64,000 nt of DNA from Bacteroidales bacterium. GTDB lineage: Bacteria; Bacteroidota; Bacteroidia; Bacteroidales; F082. Below, piece by piece: positions 35,289 to 44,226 of this stretch. The notes below the pieces were generated by a model that saw nothing but the letters and a program-made list of their open reading frames with translations, did not search any database and was not told where the DNA came from. Both the position numbers and the translations under genes were made by a program. Where the stretch lies: positions 39,925 through 103,924 of the forward strand of contig JAKSNA010000006.1 in assembly GCA_024400295.1 (NCBI GenBank). The letters are read 5' to 3'. Numbering within the stretch: position 1 is the first letter of the stretch; every line of letters begins with the position of its first letter.

Positions 35289-38200
35289 ATGAATACCGAG
35301 AACATAAAACACATCTTTCAGTCACAGTTTGACTATCGTATTTACTGCAACGAAATCGTCCGCAACATTTTCGGATGCAGCGATATTAATGCACGTCCCG
35401 AGCTGCTCGACACCACCGCGGAAGGTGACCGAAGCCATTATATAGGCCGGATGTCCGACGCGGAAGGCCGTGAGTTGGGTTTCTTCTACACCCGTGTGGC
35501 AGAGGGCGGCGATGTCCGCCGCAAGCGTGTGGGACTGCGTAAACTGATAGCCCCGTACGTGAAGTATGACGTCGATGCCGCCATCGCCGTCTTTGATGAT
35601 GGACGGCACTGGCGTCTGTCGTATATCTGCGACATGAAGGAAGGAGCCACGTCAGCCAAGCGCTTCTCGTATGTGCTGGGTGACCAGCAGGGACAGTATA
35701 ACACACCCGTCCATCGTTTGCTGGATTTAGGAAAGCTGGTATCGCATCTGTGTTTGAAAAACATCTTTGAAGCCTTTTCGGTCGAAACACTCAGCGATGA
35801 GTTCTTCGATGAGTATCACCGTCACTATGACCGCATCGTGGCTGAGTTGGGACGACAGGGCAACACAGGTGCACGTTATCACGACTATGTGAAGAAGATG
35901 ATGGGACGCATAGTCTTCCTGCACTTCTTACAAAAGAAAGGCTGGCTGAACGGCAATCCGTATTTTCTCAGTGAACTCTTTTTTAAACAGTCATTCAATC
36001 GGAAGTCCGACTTTTTGGAGCAGGTTCTCGAACCTCTCTTCTTCGGTATCTTCAACACCGAGGCGAAGAAGCGAAAAGCCTTGTTTGCCCAGCGTGGGTG
36101 GGATATAAGCCTGTTGGACGAATGGGAGACGTTGCCATACTTAAATGGAGGCCTCTTTGAGGAGGACGAAGTAGATAAGTTAAATATCAAGTTGCCGGCA
36201 TCGCTCTTTGAAGACCTGTTCAACTTCCTCGCCTCCTACAATTTCACGGTGGACGAGAACGACCCCGACGATGCAGAGATTGGTATCGATCCCGAGATGT
36301 TGGGCAAGATTTTCGAGAGCCTCTTGGAGGACAACAAAGCCAAAGGCGCTTTCTACACCCCCAAGGAGATTGTGCACTATATGTGCAAAGAGAGTCTGAT
36401 TGCCTATCTGTCGTCCATAGTGGATGGCGAATTGGCTGATGCCGTGAGGCAATTTGTGGAGCATCACGAGTTGCCCGAAGCATTGGAGCCTTGCCGTGAG
36501 GCTATCGACACCGCCTTGCGCGAAGTCAAAATCTGTGACCCGGCCATCGGCAGCGGAGCCTTCCCCATGGGACTGCTCAACGAGCTGTGGCGTTGCCGCG
36601 AGGCGATAGAAGGGGACAGCATGGAACGCGTGGAGTTGAAAAAAGAGATTATCGAGAACAACGTCTATGGCGTGGATATTGAGAAAGGAGCCATCGACAT
36701 CGCCCGTCTCCGCTTCTGGCTCAGCATTGTGGTGGATGCCGAGAAGCCCGAACCACTCCCCAACTTCGACTACAAGTTCATGCAGGGCAACAGCTTGATA
36801 GAAAGCTACAAAGGGATAGATCTGAGTCGGATCTCCAACCGCCTGCGCGGAGGGCAGAGTAAATCCCCACAGTTGCTGTTGGGTTTGGACAGCGACCTGA
36901 GCCGCAAGAACCTGCAGCGGCTGCTGCGCGACTATTTCTCCGTCACCGACCACAGGCAGAAAGCAAGCATGCGGCAAGCCGTCAACGACGAGGTCAAGCA
37001 TTTGATTGAAGATTTTATTGGCGGCACAGCCTCCGATTTAGCCAAGCTCGACCCCTCCGCCAACCAGGACTTCTTCCTCTGGCACACCTGGTTCAAGGAC
37101 ATTTTTGATAAAGGTGGATTTGATATTGTGATAGCAAACCCTCCATACGTTAAAGAATATACTAACAGGAAAGCCTTTGACGGATTTCGAGAAACAAGTC
37201 CATATTATATGGGAAAAATGGATTTGTGGTATGGGTTCGCTTGTCATGGAATAGATTTTTTGCAGCAGAATGGACTGCTTTGTTTTATTGCCCAAAACAA
37301 TTGGACGACAAGTGCAGGAGCGAAGAAGATGCGCAACAAAGTAATAAAAGATACTCAAATATTACAACTGCTTGATTTTAATACATACATGGTGTTTGAG
37401 AATGCCGACATTCAAACCATGATAATGCTGTTTAAGCACAATCAAAGTGTTGCAAAATATAGCTTTGATTATCGCATTATCACTCAAGGCAATGAAAAGG
37501 ATGATATGCTGGCATTATTGAATAAACGACAACGAAACACAAAATTTCTGAATCTTTCAATTAATCGTAAATCTCTTTATGATAAATTGCTTACATTTTC
37601 AGGTGATAATCAGATATTTGAAAAAATCGTAAAGAACAAAACATATCTAAAAGACGAAGAAGTTGCTCAAGGAATAGTTTTCCCACAAGATTATCTAAAC
37701 AAACAAGGTGCAGAAAGGCTGGGCAATAGATTTCCTATTGGGACTGGAATTTTTGGATTAAACCAATCTGAAAAGGATTCTATGCCCCTTAATAAAAATG
37801 AATTAGAACTAATAAAACCATACTATACAACAGAACAAATACATAGATACTATACAGAACCACATAATACGCAGTGGCTAATATATACAGATTCGTCTTT
37901 TAAACGAAAAGAAAAGATGTATGCCTATCCAAACATCAAAGCACATTTGGATAAATTTATTGCTATTTTTACATCTGACAATAAACCATATGGCTTACAT
38001 AGATGTAGGAAACAAATATTCTTTCAAGGAGAAAAAATATTATCCTTACGAAAATGCGTGGGAAAACCATGTTTCTCTTACTCTGACTTTGATTGTTATG
38101 TAACGCAGACTTTCTTTAGTATTAAGACCTCTCGTTGGAATATGAAGTTCTTGACAGGTGTTCTTAATTCAAAGTTAGTAGCATTTTGGCTAAAGAGCAA

Positions 38201-38441
38201 AGGAAAGATGCAAGGGGAGAATTATCAAGTAGATAAAGAACCTTTACAAGGAATACCTTTACCTATTGTTGATTCTGTTCAACAACAAGCTGTTATTTCT
38301 TGTGTGGATCAAATACTTGTAGAAAAAAAACACGACCCAATGTTTGACACTTCATATATTGAGCGTGAAATCGACCGCCTCGTCTATGACCTCTACGGCT
38401 TGTCGGATGATGAAATCGCGATAGTGGAAGGAACAAACTAA
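35289..38441 (+). CDS. Eco57I-class DNA adenine methyltransferase (type IIG/ISP-like)
   Basis: 1050 aa from the ATG at 35289, one base after the helicase stop. SAM-binding motif I DPAIGSGAF at 417-425 with the preceding GAFYTPKEIVHYM motif X region, motif IV NPPY at 617-620 (adenine-N6), then a C-terminal target-recognition region. Bases of about 37100-38340 (the TRD) are much more AT-rich than the rest of the gene, with codons such as AAA, ATA and TTA, which suggests the specificity part was swapped in. It ends EREIDRLVYDLYGLSDDEIAIVEG, a helix also found as a remnant at 40102. Should mark host DNA for the PLD-Snf2 partner. Confidence 0.88.
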   Translation: MNTENIKHIFQSQFDYRIYCNEIVRNIFGCSDINARPELLDTTAEGDRSHYIGRMSDAEGRELGFFYTRVAEGGDVRRKRVGLRKLIAPYVKYDVDAAIAVFDDGRHWRLSYICDMKEGATSAKRFSYVLGDQQGQYNTPVHRLLDLGKLVSHLCLKNIFEAFSVETLSDEFFDEYHRHYDRIVAELGRQGNTGARYHDYVKKMMGRIVFLHFLQKKGWLNGNPYFLSELFFKQSFNRKSDFLEQVLEPLFFGIFNTEAKKRKALFAQRGWDISLLDEWETLPYLNGGLFEEDEVDKLNIKLPASLFEDLFNFLASYNFTVDENDPDDAEIGIDPEMLGKIFESLLEDNKAKGAFYTPKEIVHYMCKESLIAYLSSIVDGELADAVRQFVEHHELPEALEPCREAIDTALREVKICDPAIGSGAFPMGLLNELWRCREAIEGDSMERVELKKEIIENNVYGVDIEKGAIDIARLRFWLSIVVDAEKPEPLPNFDYKFMQGNSLIESYKGIDLSRISNRLRGGQSKSPQLLLGLDSDLSRKNLQRLLRDYFSVTDHRQKASMRQAVNDEVKHLIEDFIGGTASDLAKLDPSANQDFFLWHTWFKDIFDKGGFDIVIANPPYVKEYTNRKAFDGFRETSPYYMGKMDLWYGFACHGIDFLQQNGLLCFIAQNNWTTSAGAKKMRNKVIKDTQILQLLDFNTYMVFENADIQTMIMLFKHNQSVAKYSFDYRIITQGNEKDDMLALLNKRQRNTKFLNLSINRKSLYDKLLTFSGDNQIFEKIVKNKTYLKDEEVAQGIVFPQDYLNKQGAERLGNRFPIGTGIFGLNQSEKDSMPLNKNELELIKPYYTTEQIHRYYTEPHNTQWLIYTDSSFKRKEKMYAYPNIKAHLDKFIAIFTSDNKPYGLHRCRKQIFFQGEKILSLRKCVGKPCFSYSDFDCYVTQTFFSIKTSRWNMKFLTGVLNSKLVAFWLKSKGKMQGENYQVDKEPLQGIPLPIVDSVQQQAVISCVDQILVEKKHDPMFDTSYIEREIDRLVYDLYGLSDDEIAIVEGTN

Positions 38442-38453
38442 AATGTCACAACC

Positions 38454-38534
38454 ATGGCAACCCTCAAAGAACTGTACACCACATTGAAGTCACTCAAGGA
38501 CATGAACATAGCAGATATTATCTCAAATAGATAG
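38454..38534 (+). pseudogene. Short 26-codon reading frame, likely remnant
   Basis: ATG-initiated frame beginning MATLKELYTTLKSLKDMNIA and ending ISNR, 12 bases after the methyltransferase stop. Helical and charged. It may be the start of a lost third gene of the restriction locus. A hairpin and promoter follow at once. Confidence 0.4.
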
Positions 38535-38552
38535 CAACAAACAATCAAAACT

Positions 38553-38587
38553 GGGCCAAAAACGATGAAATATTGCATTTTTGGCCC
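38553..38587 (+). terminator. Hairpin closing the restriction operon
   Basis: Ten perfect pairs, GGGCCAAAAA (38553-38562) / TTTTTGGCCC (38578-38587). There is no long T-run after it, only the T's inside the stem. Confidence 0.55.
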
Positions 38588-38617
38588 GATTGTGCATTGT
38601 TTTTAAATTATATTTTG

Positions 38618-38722
38618 TACCTTTGCACCATCAAATTCGTTAGATTTGGTGTATATTTACAGCATCCAATAATCACGATTTGGTGTAAAAACAGTATTTC
38701 AATAACCACGATTTAGTGCAAA
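38618..38722 (+). promoter_or_regulatory. Promoter and repeated operator-like leader of ATPase 1
   Basis: -7 box TACCTTTG (38618-38625) runs into TTTGCAC (38622-38628). Three related units follow about 33-34 bases apart: GATTTGGTGTA (38643), GATTTGGTGTA (38677), GATTTAGTGCA (38710), ending GTGCAAA (38716-38722), the inverse of TTTGCAC. The unrelated-looking ATPase 2 gene at 47637 has the same TTTGCACC...GGTGCAAA frame in its leader. Confidence 0.6.
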
Positions 38723-38729
38723 CAAAGGT

Positions 38730-40082
38730 ATGAAACGTAAGATTTACAATGAGTTATTTGAGTGGAAACAGAAGTACTCCACAAAGGAAGCTCTCTTAGT
38801 TGAAGGTGCAAGGCGTATTGGCAAGAGCTACATCGTTGAGGAGTTTGCTCGAAATGAGTACCGCTCTTACATGCTGATTGACTTCTCGAAGGTGTCCAAG
38901 GAAGTCAAGGAAATTTTCGACAACTACCTCACAGACGAGAAGATGCTTTTCCGTTTGCTCTCACTGCAGTTGGGTGTGAAACTCTATCCGAGAGAGTCGC
39001 TCATTATCTTTGATGAGGTACAGAAATATCCTCGTGCACGAGAAGCCGTGAAGGAACTGGTGGCGAACCACACATACGACTACATAGAAACAGGGTCGCT
39101 CGTCAGCATCCACAAGAACACAAAGGACATCCTCATTCCCAGCGAAGAGCGAAGGATCGACATGTACCCGATGGACTTTGAGGAGTTCCTGTGGGCATTG
39201 GACGAAGGCGACATGATGGACTTTGCACGCGAATGTTTTGAGCGGCAGATGCCACTGGGGCAGGCTCTTCACCGCAAGATGATGAATCTGTTGCGTCTCT
39301 ATATGATTGTGGGTGGTATGCCGCAGGCAGTTCTTGAATACATTGACACACAGGATTTTGACCGAGTAGATAAGACAAAGCATCGTATTCTTGACCTTTA
39401 CCGTCAAGACATCTATAACTATGCTGACAGTCAAGCGGAGAAAGTGGTGCGTATCTGGGACACCATCCCTGGGGAACTGCAACGAAAAGAGAAGCGCTTC
39501 CGCATTGGTTCGGTCAAGAAAGGCGCTCGCACCCGTGACTATGAGCTTGCACTCTTCTGGTTGAACGAGGCACGAGTGGTGAACCCTTGCTACTGTTCCA
39601 CAGAACCGAATATAGGCTTAAAAATGAATGTCGATTATTCCAAGTTCAAACTGTACCTGAATGATACAGGTCTGCTGTTGTCTCATGCTTTCAGTGAAGG
39701 CAAGGATGGCATGCAGGAACTTTACCGCAAACTGATGTTGGGAAAGTTGGAGTTCAACAAGGGAATGATGGTAGAGAATCTTGTCGCCCAAATGCTGACG
39801 GCAACAGGCAAGAAACTCTATTATTATTCTAATCCGGACAAAGAGGATGTGTCGGTGCGAATGGAGATTGACTTCCTTGTTCGTAAGCCGGCGATTACCA
39901 GCAAGCATAATATCTGTCCAATAGAAGTCAAATCAACTCAGCGTTATACGACATCCTCATTAAATAAATTTCATGATAAGTTCAAGGCCTATTTACAAAC
40001 ATCATACGTTATACATAGTGGCGATTTAAAGATTGACGATGGCATTGTCTATCTTCCATTATACATGACTCCCATGCTGTAA
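38730..40082 (+). CDS. AAA_14/DUF4143 family ATPase with PD-(D/E)XK-like C-terminus
   Basis: 450 aa. P-loop of the AAA_14 type: EGARRIGKS (Gly31-Lys32-Ser33) and Walker B LIIFDEVQKYP. Then DFEEFLWAL, a helical middle, and a DUF4143 C-terminal domain whose MEIDFLVRK...CPIEVKS resembles a PD-(D/E)XK nuclease core (D...ExK). Such ATPases are abundant in Bacteroidetes accessory regions; their role is not established. It sits between the methyltransferase and a copy of the methyltransferase's C-terminal end, as if inserted there. Repeats in the leader suggest self-control. Confidence 0.87.
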   Translation: MKRKIYNELFEWKQKYSTKEALLVEGARRIGKSYIVEEFARNEYRSYMLIDFSKVSKEVKEIFDNYLTDEKMLFRLLSLQLGVKLYPRESLIIFDEVQKYPRAREAVKELVANHTYDYIETGSLVSIHKNTKDILIPSEERRIDMYPMDFEEFLWALDEGDMMDFARECFERQMPLGQALHRKMMNLLRLYMIVGGMPQAVLEYIDTQDFDRVDKTKHRILDLYRQDIYNYADSQAEKVVRIWDTIPGELQRKEKRFRIGSVKKGARTRDYELALFWLNEARVVNPCYCSTEPNIGLKMNVDYSKFKLYLNDTGLLLSHAFSEGKDGMQELYRKLMLGKLEFNKGMMVENLVAQMLTATGKKLYYYSNPDKEDVSVRMEIDFLVRKPAITSKHNICPIEVKSTQRYTTSSLNKFHDKFKAYLQTSYVIHSGDLKIDDGIVYLPLYMTPML

Positions 40083-40101
40083 ACAAATCACCTCTTCCCC
40101 G

Positions 40102-40221
40102 ATGGCGACGACCTCGCCGTCGGCTGACGACACCACCGCCGAAGAGCGTGAAATCAACCGCATCGTCTATAAACTTTACGACCTTACCGAAGAAGAAACT
40201 GCAATTATTGAGCAACAATAA
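40102..40221 (+). pseudogene. Remnant of a methyltransferase C-terminus
   Basis: A 39-codon frame ending EEREINRIVYKLYDLTEEET plus a few residues and stop. It lines up with the last residues of the full methyltransferase (EREIDRLVYDLYGLSDDEIA). So a second, now mostly lost, Eco57I-class gene once ended here, or the ATPase entered a duplicated 3' end. Confidence 0.7.
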
Positions 40222-40224
40222 TTC

Positions 40225-40467
40225 TTGCATCATTACAGAAAAATCCTCTGTCTATGTCTAATAGAAACCGACTCTTCAGCTATTATCGTCTTCGTGCATT
40301 CACGTATCCATTCCAAGACCAAGGCTCTTGTGAGGGATGCCATCAGTGCAGAACTCGACAAGGACTTGCCTAACTCATACGATGTGGATTCATTCAATGC
40401 AAAGACAGACCTGCTGCTCAACCACTTTATGGATATGAGTGTGCAGGGATATGGATGGATTGCGTAG
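40225..40467 (+). pseudogene. Degraded gene end, possibly of a type I restriction (HsdR-like) gene
   Basis: 80-codon frame from a TTG, without a sensible N-terminus. The last 50 residues (KALVRDAISAELDKDLPNSY and on to QGYGWIA) look like a helical C-terminus; the DLPNSYDVDSFNAKTDLLLNHF pattern reminds me of HsdR C-terminal tails, but I am not certain. Starts 3 bases after the methyltransferase remnant. No start signal or promoter of its own. Confidence 0.4.
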
Positions 40468-40539
40468 TCAGCCCCGATGCCGGGATTCGGCGGAGGCGGC
40501 AGTCATGAGAAGAAGCCGGTCATTGAGAAAAACACGGCG

Positions 40540-40577
40540 TTCTTCTGTCGGCATTTCAGATTGCGAAAAAATATGGC
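40540..40577 (+). repeat. 38-bp direct repeat, left of the AbiE cassette
   Basis: Identical to 42116-42153. Begins TTCTTCTGTCGGCATTTCAG and ends AAAAATATGGC. With its partner it frames abiEi-abiEii. Confidence 0.9.
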
Positions 40578-40644
40578 GGAAATTTTTGGAGGAATAAATA
40601 ATTATGTATAATTTTGCAAACTGAAAATACGAATAATTCATATT

Positions 40645-41223
40645 ATGAGTTCTCAAAATAACATATTGGAAACCATTTTGAGTAGCACTCGGACAGTCTT
40701 CACCATCCAGACAATGAGGATGATGACAGGGTGTGAAGACGGTTCGAGACTGACAAAGTCCCTGCACTATTATTCAAAGGCCGGCAAGATATTCAATCCT
40801 CGCAAGGGCATATACACAAAGTCAGCGTATGATGAGAAGGAGATGGCTTGCAGTCTGTTCCGTCCGGCATACATATCCTTGGAATATGTCTTGCAGCGGG
40901 CTGGTGTCATTTTCCAGTTTGACGAGGCCGTCACTTGCGTGAGCTATCTGAACAGAGCAGTGGATATTGATGGAAAGACATACCGCTACCGCATCATCAG
41001 GCCGGAGTTGTGGATTGGGATGGAGGGGATGATTCAGAATGACAACATCTGCATGGCGACCCCAGAGAGGGCGTTCCTCGACATGGTCTATCTGAGTTCT
41101 GGCAACTGTTATTTCGACAACCTGAATCCTCTCGACAAATCACGGATAAAAGAATTTCTGCCGCTATATGACTCGCGGGTTTTGGTGGCTCGGGTGACCG
41201 AATTGTTAAACCTCAAAGCATGA
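40645..41223 (+). CDS. abiEi: AbiEi-type antitoxin
   Basis: 192 aa. N-terminal winged helix (about 10-70: TVFTIQTMRMMTGCEDGSRLTKSLHYYSKAGKIFNPRKGIYTK), followed by the AbiEi/DUF6088-like part with FRPAYISLEYVLQRAGVIFQ and ICMATPERAFLDMVYLSS. The antitoxin of type IV systems represses its own operon and offsets AbiEii. Promoter box TAATTTTG at 40609-40616. Overlaps the toxin gene by 4 bases. Confidence 0.88.
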   Translation: MSSQNNILETILSSTRTVFTIQTMRMMTGCEDGSRLTKSLHYYSKAGKIFNPRKGIYTKSAYDEKEMACSLFRPAYISLEYVLQRAGVIFQFDEAVTCVSYLNRAVDIDGKTYRYRIIRPELWIGMEGMIQNDNICMATPERAFLDMVYLSSGNCYFDNLNPLDKSRIKEFLPLYDSRVLVARVTELLNLKA

Positions 41224-42104
41224 CCATCATGAATAAGCAGAAGCACAAACTATACATGGCTCAAATTCTCGGAATGATTTTCAAAGACAGGGACTTGTGT
41301 AACATTTTGGCTTTCAAAGGTGGAACATCATTGATGTTCTTCCACGGACTGACTCGATTCTCCACCGACCTTGACTTCAACCTGCTTGAGTCATCTAAGG
41401 AGGAACTTGTTTACAATAAAGTGAGAGCGATACTTACTAAGTTCGGAACAATAGACGACGAGGCGAGGAAACTGTTCGGCCCTGTGCTTGTATTGAACTA
41501 TGGCAAAGGAGAAAGGATGCTTAAGGTGGAGATTTCCAAACGCACCTACGACAACCATTATGAGATGCGCAATCTCGCTGGAACCGACATCCGCGTGATG
41601 ACGCTGCCTGACATGTTCGCTCATAAATTGTGTGCCATGGGAGAGAGACTCTCACCACGTGATGTCTTTGACGTCTGGTTCTTCTTGCAAAAACACGCCG
41701 ACATCAACGAACATATAGTAAGGAGCCGTACAGGGAAGTCGGCGGCTGACTATTCGGCCTGGTGTGCTGAACGTGTCAGGGAAACGAGTCCAAAGTTGCT
41801 GATGCAAGGATTAGGCGAGGTGGTTGGTGAATCAGGCACAAAAAACTTCATAAAAGGCAGACTTGTCGAGGAGACCGTCGCCGCCCTGGAACTGTTTTCC
41901 GCCTTCCCACAGATTGCGGAACAACAGCCCACGTTGAGGACACGGCTGATTGAAGCCAACCCATCGTTTGTCGAAAACCTCATCTCACAAAATGTCGATA
42001 TCAGCACACTTGACGACAACACCATTGTTGATGTCATGACGAATGGAACGCGTGTCAATGTGAAAAATAAACATGGTAAGATGATTAGTGTCGGGATGTC
42101 TTAA
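41220..42104 (+). CDS. abiEii: AbiEii nucleotidyltransferase toxin
   Basis: 294 aa. DNA-polymerase-beta-like nucleotidyltransferase: AFKGGTSLMFFHGLTRFSTDLDF gives Gly34-Gly35-Thr36-Ser37 and metal ligands Asp50/Asp52, and MFAHKLCAMGERLSPRDVFDVWFF matches the conserved KL...RD(x)FD segment. AbiEii relatives (including MenT) transfer nucleotides to tRNA and stop growth, giving phage defence by abortive infection. Coupled to abiEi by an ATGA overlap. The cassette lies between 38-bp direct repeats. Confidence 0.9.
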   Translation: MTIMNKQKHKLYMAQILGMIFKDRDLCNILAFKGGTSLMFFHGLTRFSTDLDFNLLESSKEELVYNKVRAILTKFGTIDDEARKLFGPVLVLNYGKGERMLKVEISKRTYDNHYEMRNLAGTDIRVMTLPDMFAHKLCAMGERLSPRDVFDVWFFLQKHADINEHIVRSRTGKSAADYSAWCAERVRETSPKLLMQGLGEVVGESGTKNFIKGRLVEETVAALELFSAFPQIAEQQPTLRTRLIEANPSFVENLISQNVDISTLDDNTIVDVMTNGTRVNVKNKHGKMISVGMS

Positions 42105-42115
42105 ATTTCAATGCA

Positions 42116-42153
42116 TTCTTCTGTCGGCATTTCAGATTGCGAAAAAATATGGC
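42116..42153 (+). repeat. 38-bp direct repeat, right of the AbiE cassette
   Basis: Identical to 40540-40577, period 1576 bases. It lies 75 bases before the biotin carboxylase start and just upstream of that gene's -7 box TACTTTTG (42206-42213). Confidence 0.9.
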
Positions 42154-42228
42154 TCACACGACCATATTTTTGATTTTTTGCCTTTTTTATCTGATAAAAT
42201 AGTTGTACTTTTGCAACGATTTATAGTT

Positions 42229-44226
42229 ATGCCATCAAGAAAGATCCATAAAGTGCTTGTCGCCGCCCGCGGCGAGATTGCAGTCCGTATAATAAGGACG
42301 CTTAAGAAGTTGAGTATCAGCTCTGTCGCCATCTATGCCGACAACGATACCGACGCTCTCTATTGCCGTATAGCCGATGAGACGCGTCCACTCGGCGACG
42401 GTCAGGCACGCGACACATATCTCAATATCCAGAAAATCATCGACACCGCGCTCGATACCGGCGCCGACGCGATACACCCTGGCTACGGGTTCCTGTCGGA
42501 AAGCCCAGAACTCGCCGAAACGTGTGCCGAGAACAACATCATCTTCATCGGTCCCGACGCAAAGACCATGCGCCTCATGGGTAACAAAGTCGAGGCACGA
42601 CAGTTCGCCATCGGGCACGGCATCCCCGTCACCTTCGGCCTGACCGGAGACATCGGAGATATTGTAAATAAAGCTGATACACTACCCTACCCGGTGCTGA
42701 TAAAAGCAGCTGCCGGCGGCGGCGGAAAAGGGATGCACATAGTGAGAGATGCCGCCGCGCTCAAGCCGGCCCTCGAGACAGCCTCACGTGAGGCGTTGCA
42801 GTTCTTCGGGAACGGCGAGGTCTTTGTGGAACAATATATTGAGAATCCGCGTCACATCGAAGTGCAGGTTCTCGCCGACCACTTCGGAAACGTCGTCCAC
42901 CTCTTCGAACGCGAGTGCTCCGTGCAACGCCGCTACCAGAAGATCATCGAAGAGTCGCCCTCACCGACGCTGACTCCGGAAAAACGCAAGGAGATCTGCG
43001 ACACCGCCGTAAGCCTCTGCAGACAAGTGGGTTACAAGAACGCCGGCACCGTGGAGTTCCTCGTCGATAAAGACATGAACTTCTATTTTCTCGAGATGAA
43101 CACGCGCATACAGGTAGAGCATCCAGTCACGGAGCAACGTACCGGCCTTGACATCGTTGAGGAACAGATACGCATCGCACGCGGCAAGGAGATGGGCTGG
43201 ACACAAGACATGATACAAGACAACGGCCACGCCATCGAATGCCGTGTATATGCCGAAGACCCTGAAAACCAGTTCCTTCCGGCACCAGGCGACGTGACGC
43301 TTTACCACGAGCCGCAGATGCGCGGACTGCGTATCGACAGCAGCATCGACGGCCCGTGCACCATCTCGCCGAACTACGACCCGATGATAGCGAAAGTGGT
43401 CTGCTCCGGCAAACGACGCTCCGACGCGACGGAAATCATGCGCAAGGCACTGCGCGAAATCATCATACAGACCGAGAAGACCAATGTGCCTTATCTGCAA
43501 AGCATCATTGACAATCAGGATTTTATAGATAACAAAATCGACACTTCTTATTGTGAGAAACATCAGCGGGAACTGACGGAAGCAATGCACCGCACTCGCG
43601 GAAACGTCAAGAGAGAAGACGTCGCCGCGATGTTCCTGTTCTACGATTTCAACAAAAACTATCTGGAAAACAGAGACATCGACAACGTCTGGAATGCCAT
43701 CGGCTACTGGCGTTTCCAGATGTCGCTGAACGTATTTGTTGAAGACACGAAATGCAACGTCTCGATAAAATCATTGACGCACAAGGCGTTACATTGCACG
43801 ATAAACGGCATTGAGTATTCCGTCATGCTCACGCAGAACGACGGCGAGGTCCGCAAGGTGATAATCAACGGCCGCACGGAGGCGATTTTCGTCTCACAGA
43901 CGCCGAGCCACGAGTTCTGCGTGCATTTCCGCGGCCTCGACTTCATCTGCCATCGCGGCGACCAACTCAACGACATGCGCGAGTATTCGCAAGAGGAGTT
44001 CGGCGATGAAGACCTGAAATATTACGCGCCGATGCCCTGTAACATCGAGAAGATATGCGTGAAGGAGGGCGACACCGTGCGGCGCGGCGACGTGCTGTGC
44101 GTCACCGTGGCCATGAAGATGTTTTCCGACATCGTGGCGAAATGCGACGGCAAAGTGTTGAAAGTCAACGTGAAAGTTGGCGATAAAGTTGACAAGAAGA
44201 AAGTTTTAATAGAATTGAGTATATGA
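42229..44226 (+). CDS. liuD: Acyl-CoA carboxylase biotin carboxylase/biotin carrier (alpha) subunit
   Basis: 665 aa from the ATG at 42229; the upstream frame to 42088 crosses the promoter. Biotin carboxylase domain (about 5-450): KVLVAARGEIAVRIIRTLKK, IHPGYGFLSE, ATP-grasp AAAGGGGKGMHIV, ERECSVQRRYQKIIEE, FLEMNTRIQVEHPVTE. C-terminal biotinyl domain with AMKM, biotin on Lys630. Such fused subunits are the alpha chains of methylcrotonyl- or propionyl-CoA carboxylases. A fitting beta chain is at 18188-19819. First gene of an operon with an acyl-CoA dehydrogenase (ATGA overlap). Confidence 0.93.
   Translation: MPSRKIHKVLVAARGEIAVRIIRTLKKLSISSVAIYADNDTDALYCRIADETRPLGDGQARDTYLNIQKIIDTALDTGADAIHPGYGFLSESPELAETCAENNIIFIGPDAKTMRLMGNKVEARQFAIGHGIPVTFGLTGDIGDIVNKADTLPYPVLIKAAAGGGGKGMHIVRDAAALKPALETASREALQFFGNGEVFVEQYIENPRHIEVQVLADHFGNVVHLFERECSVQRRYQKIIEESPSPTLTPEKRKEICDTAVSLCRQVGYKNAGTVEFLVDKDMNFYFLEMNTRIQVEHPVTEQRTGLDIVEEQIRIARGKEMGWTQDMIQDNGHAIECRVYAEDPENQFLPAPGDVTLYHEPQMRGLRIDSSIDGPCTISPNYDPMIAKVVCSGKRRSDATEIMRKALREIIIQTEKTNVPYLQSIIDNQDFIDNKIDTSYCEKHQRELTEAMHRTRGNVKREDVAAMFLFYDFNKNYLENRDIDNVWNAIGYWRFQMSLNVFVEDTKCNVSIKSLTHKALHCTINGIEYSVMLTQNDGEVRKVIINGRTEAIFVSQTPSHEFCVHFRGLDFICHRGDQLNDMREYSQEEFGDEDLKYYAPMPCNIEKICVKEGDTVRRGDVLCVTVAMKMFSDIVAKCDGKVLKVNVKVGDKVDKKKVLIELSI

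Noticed and set aside
40225..40467. Independent 80-aa gene
   Set aside because: TTG start without promoter, N-terminus of low complexity, and the end looks like the tail of a larger protein.
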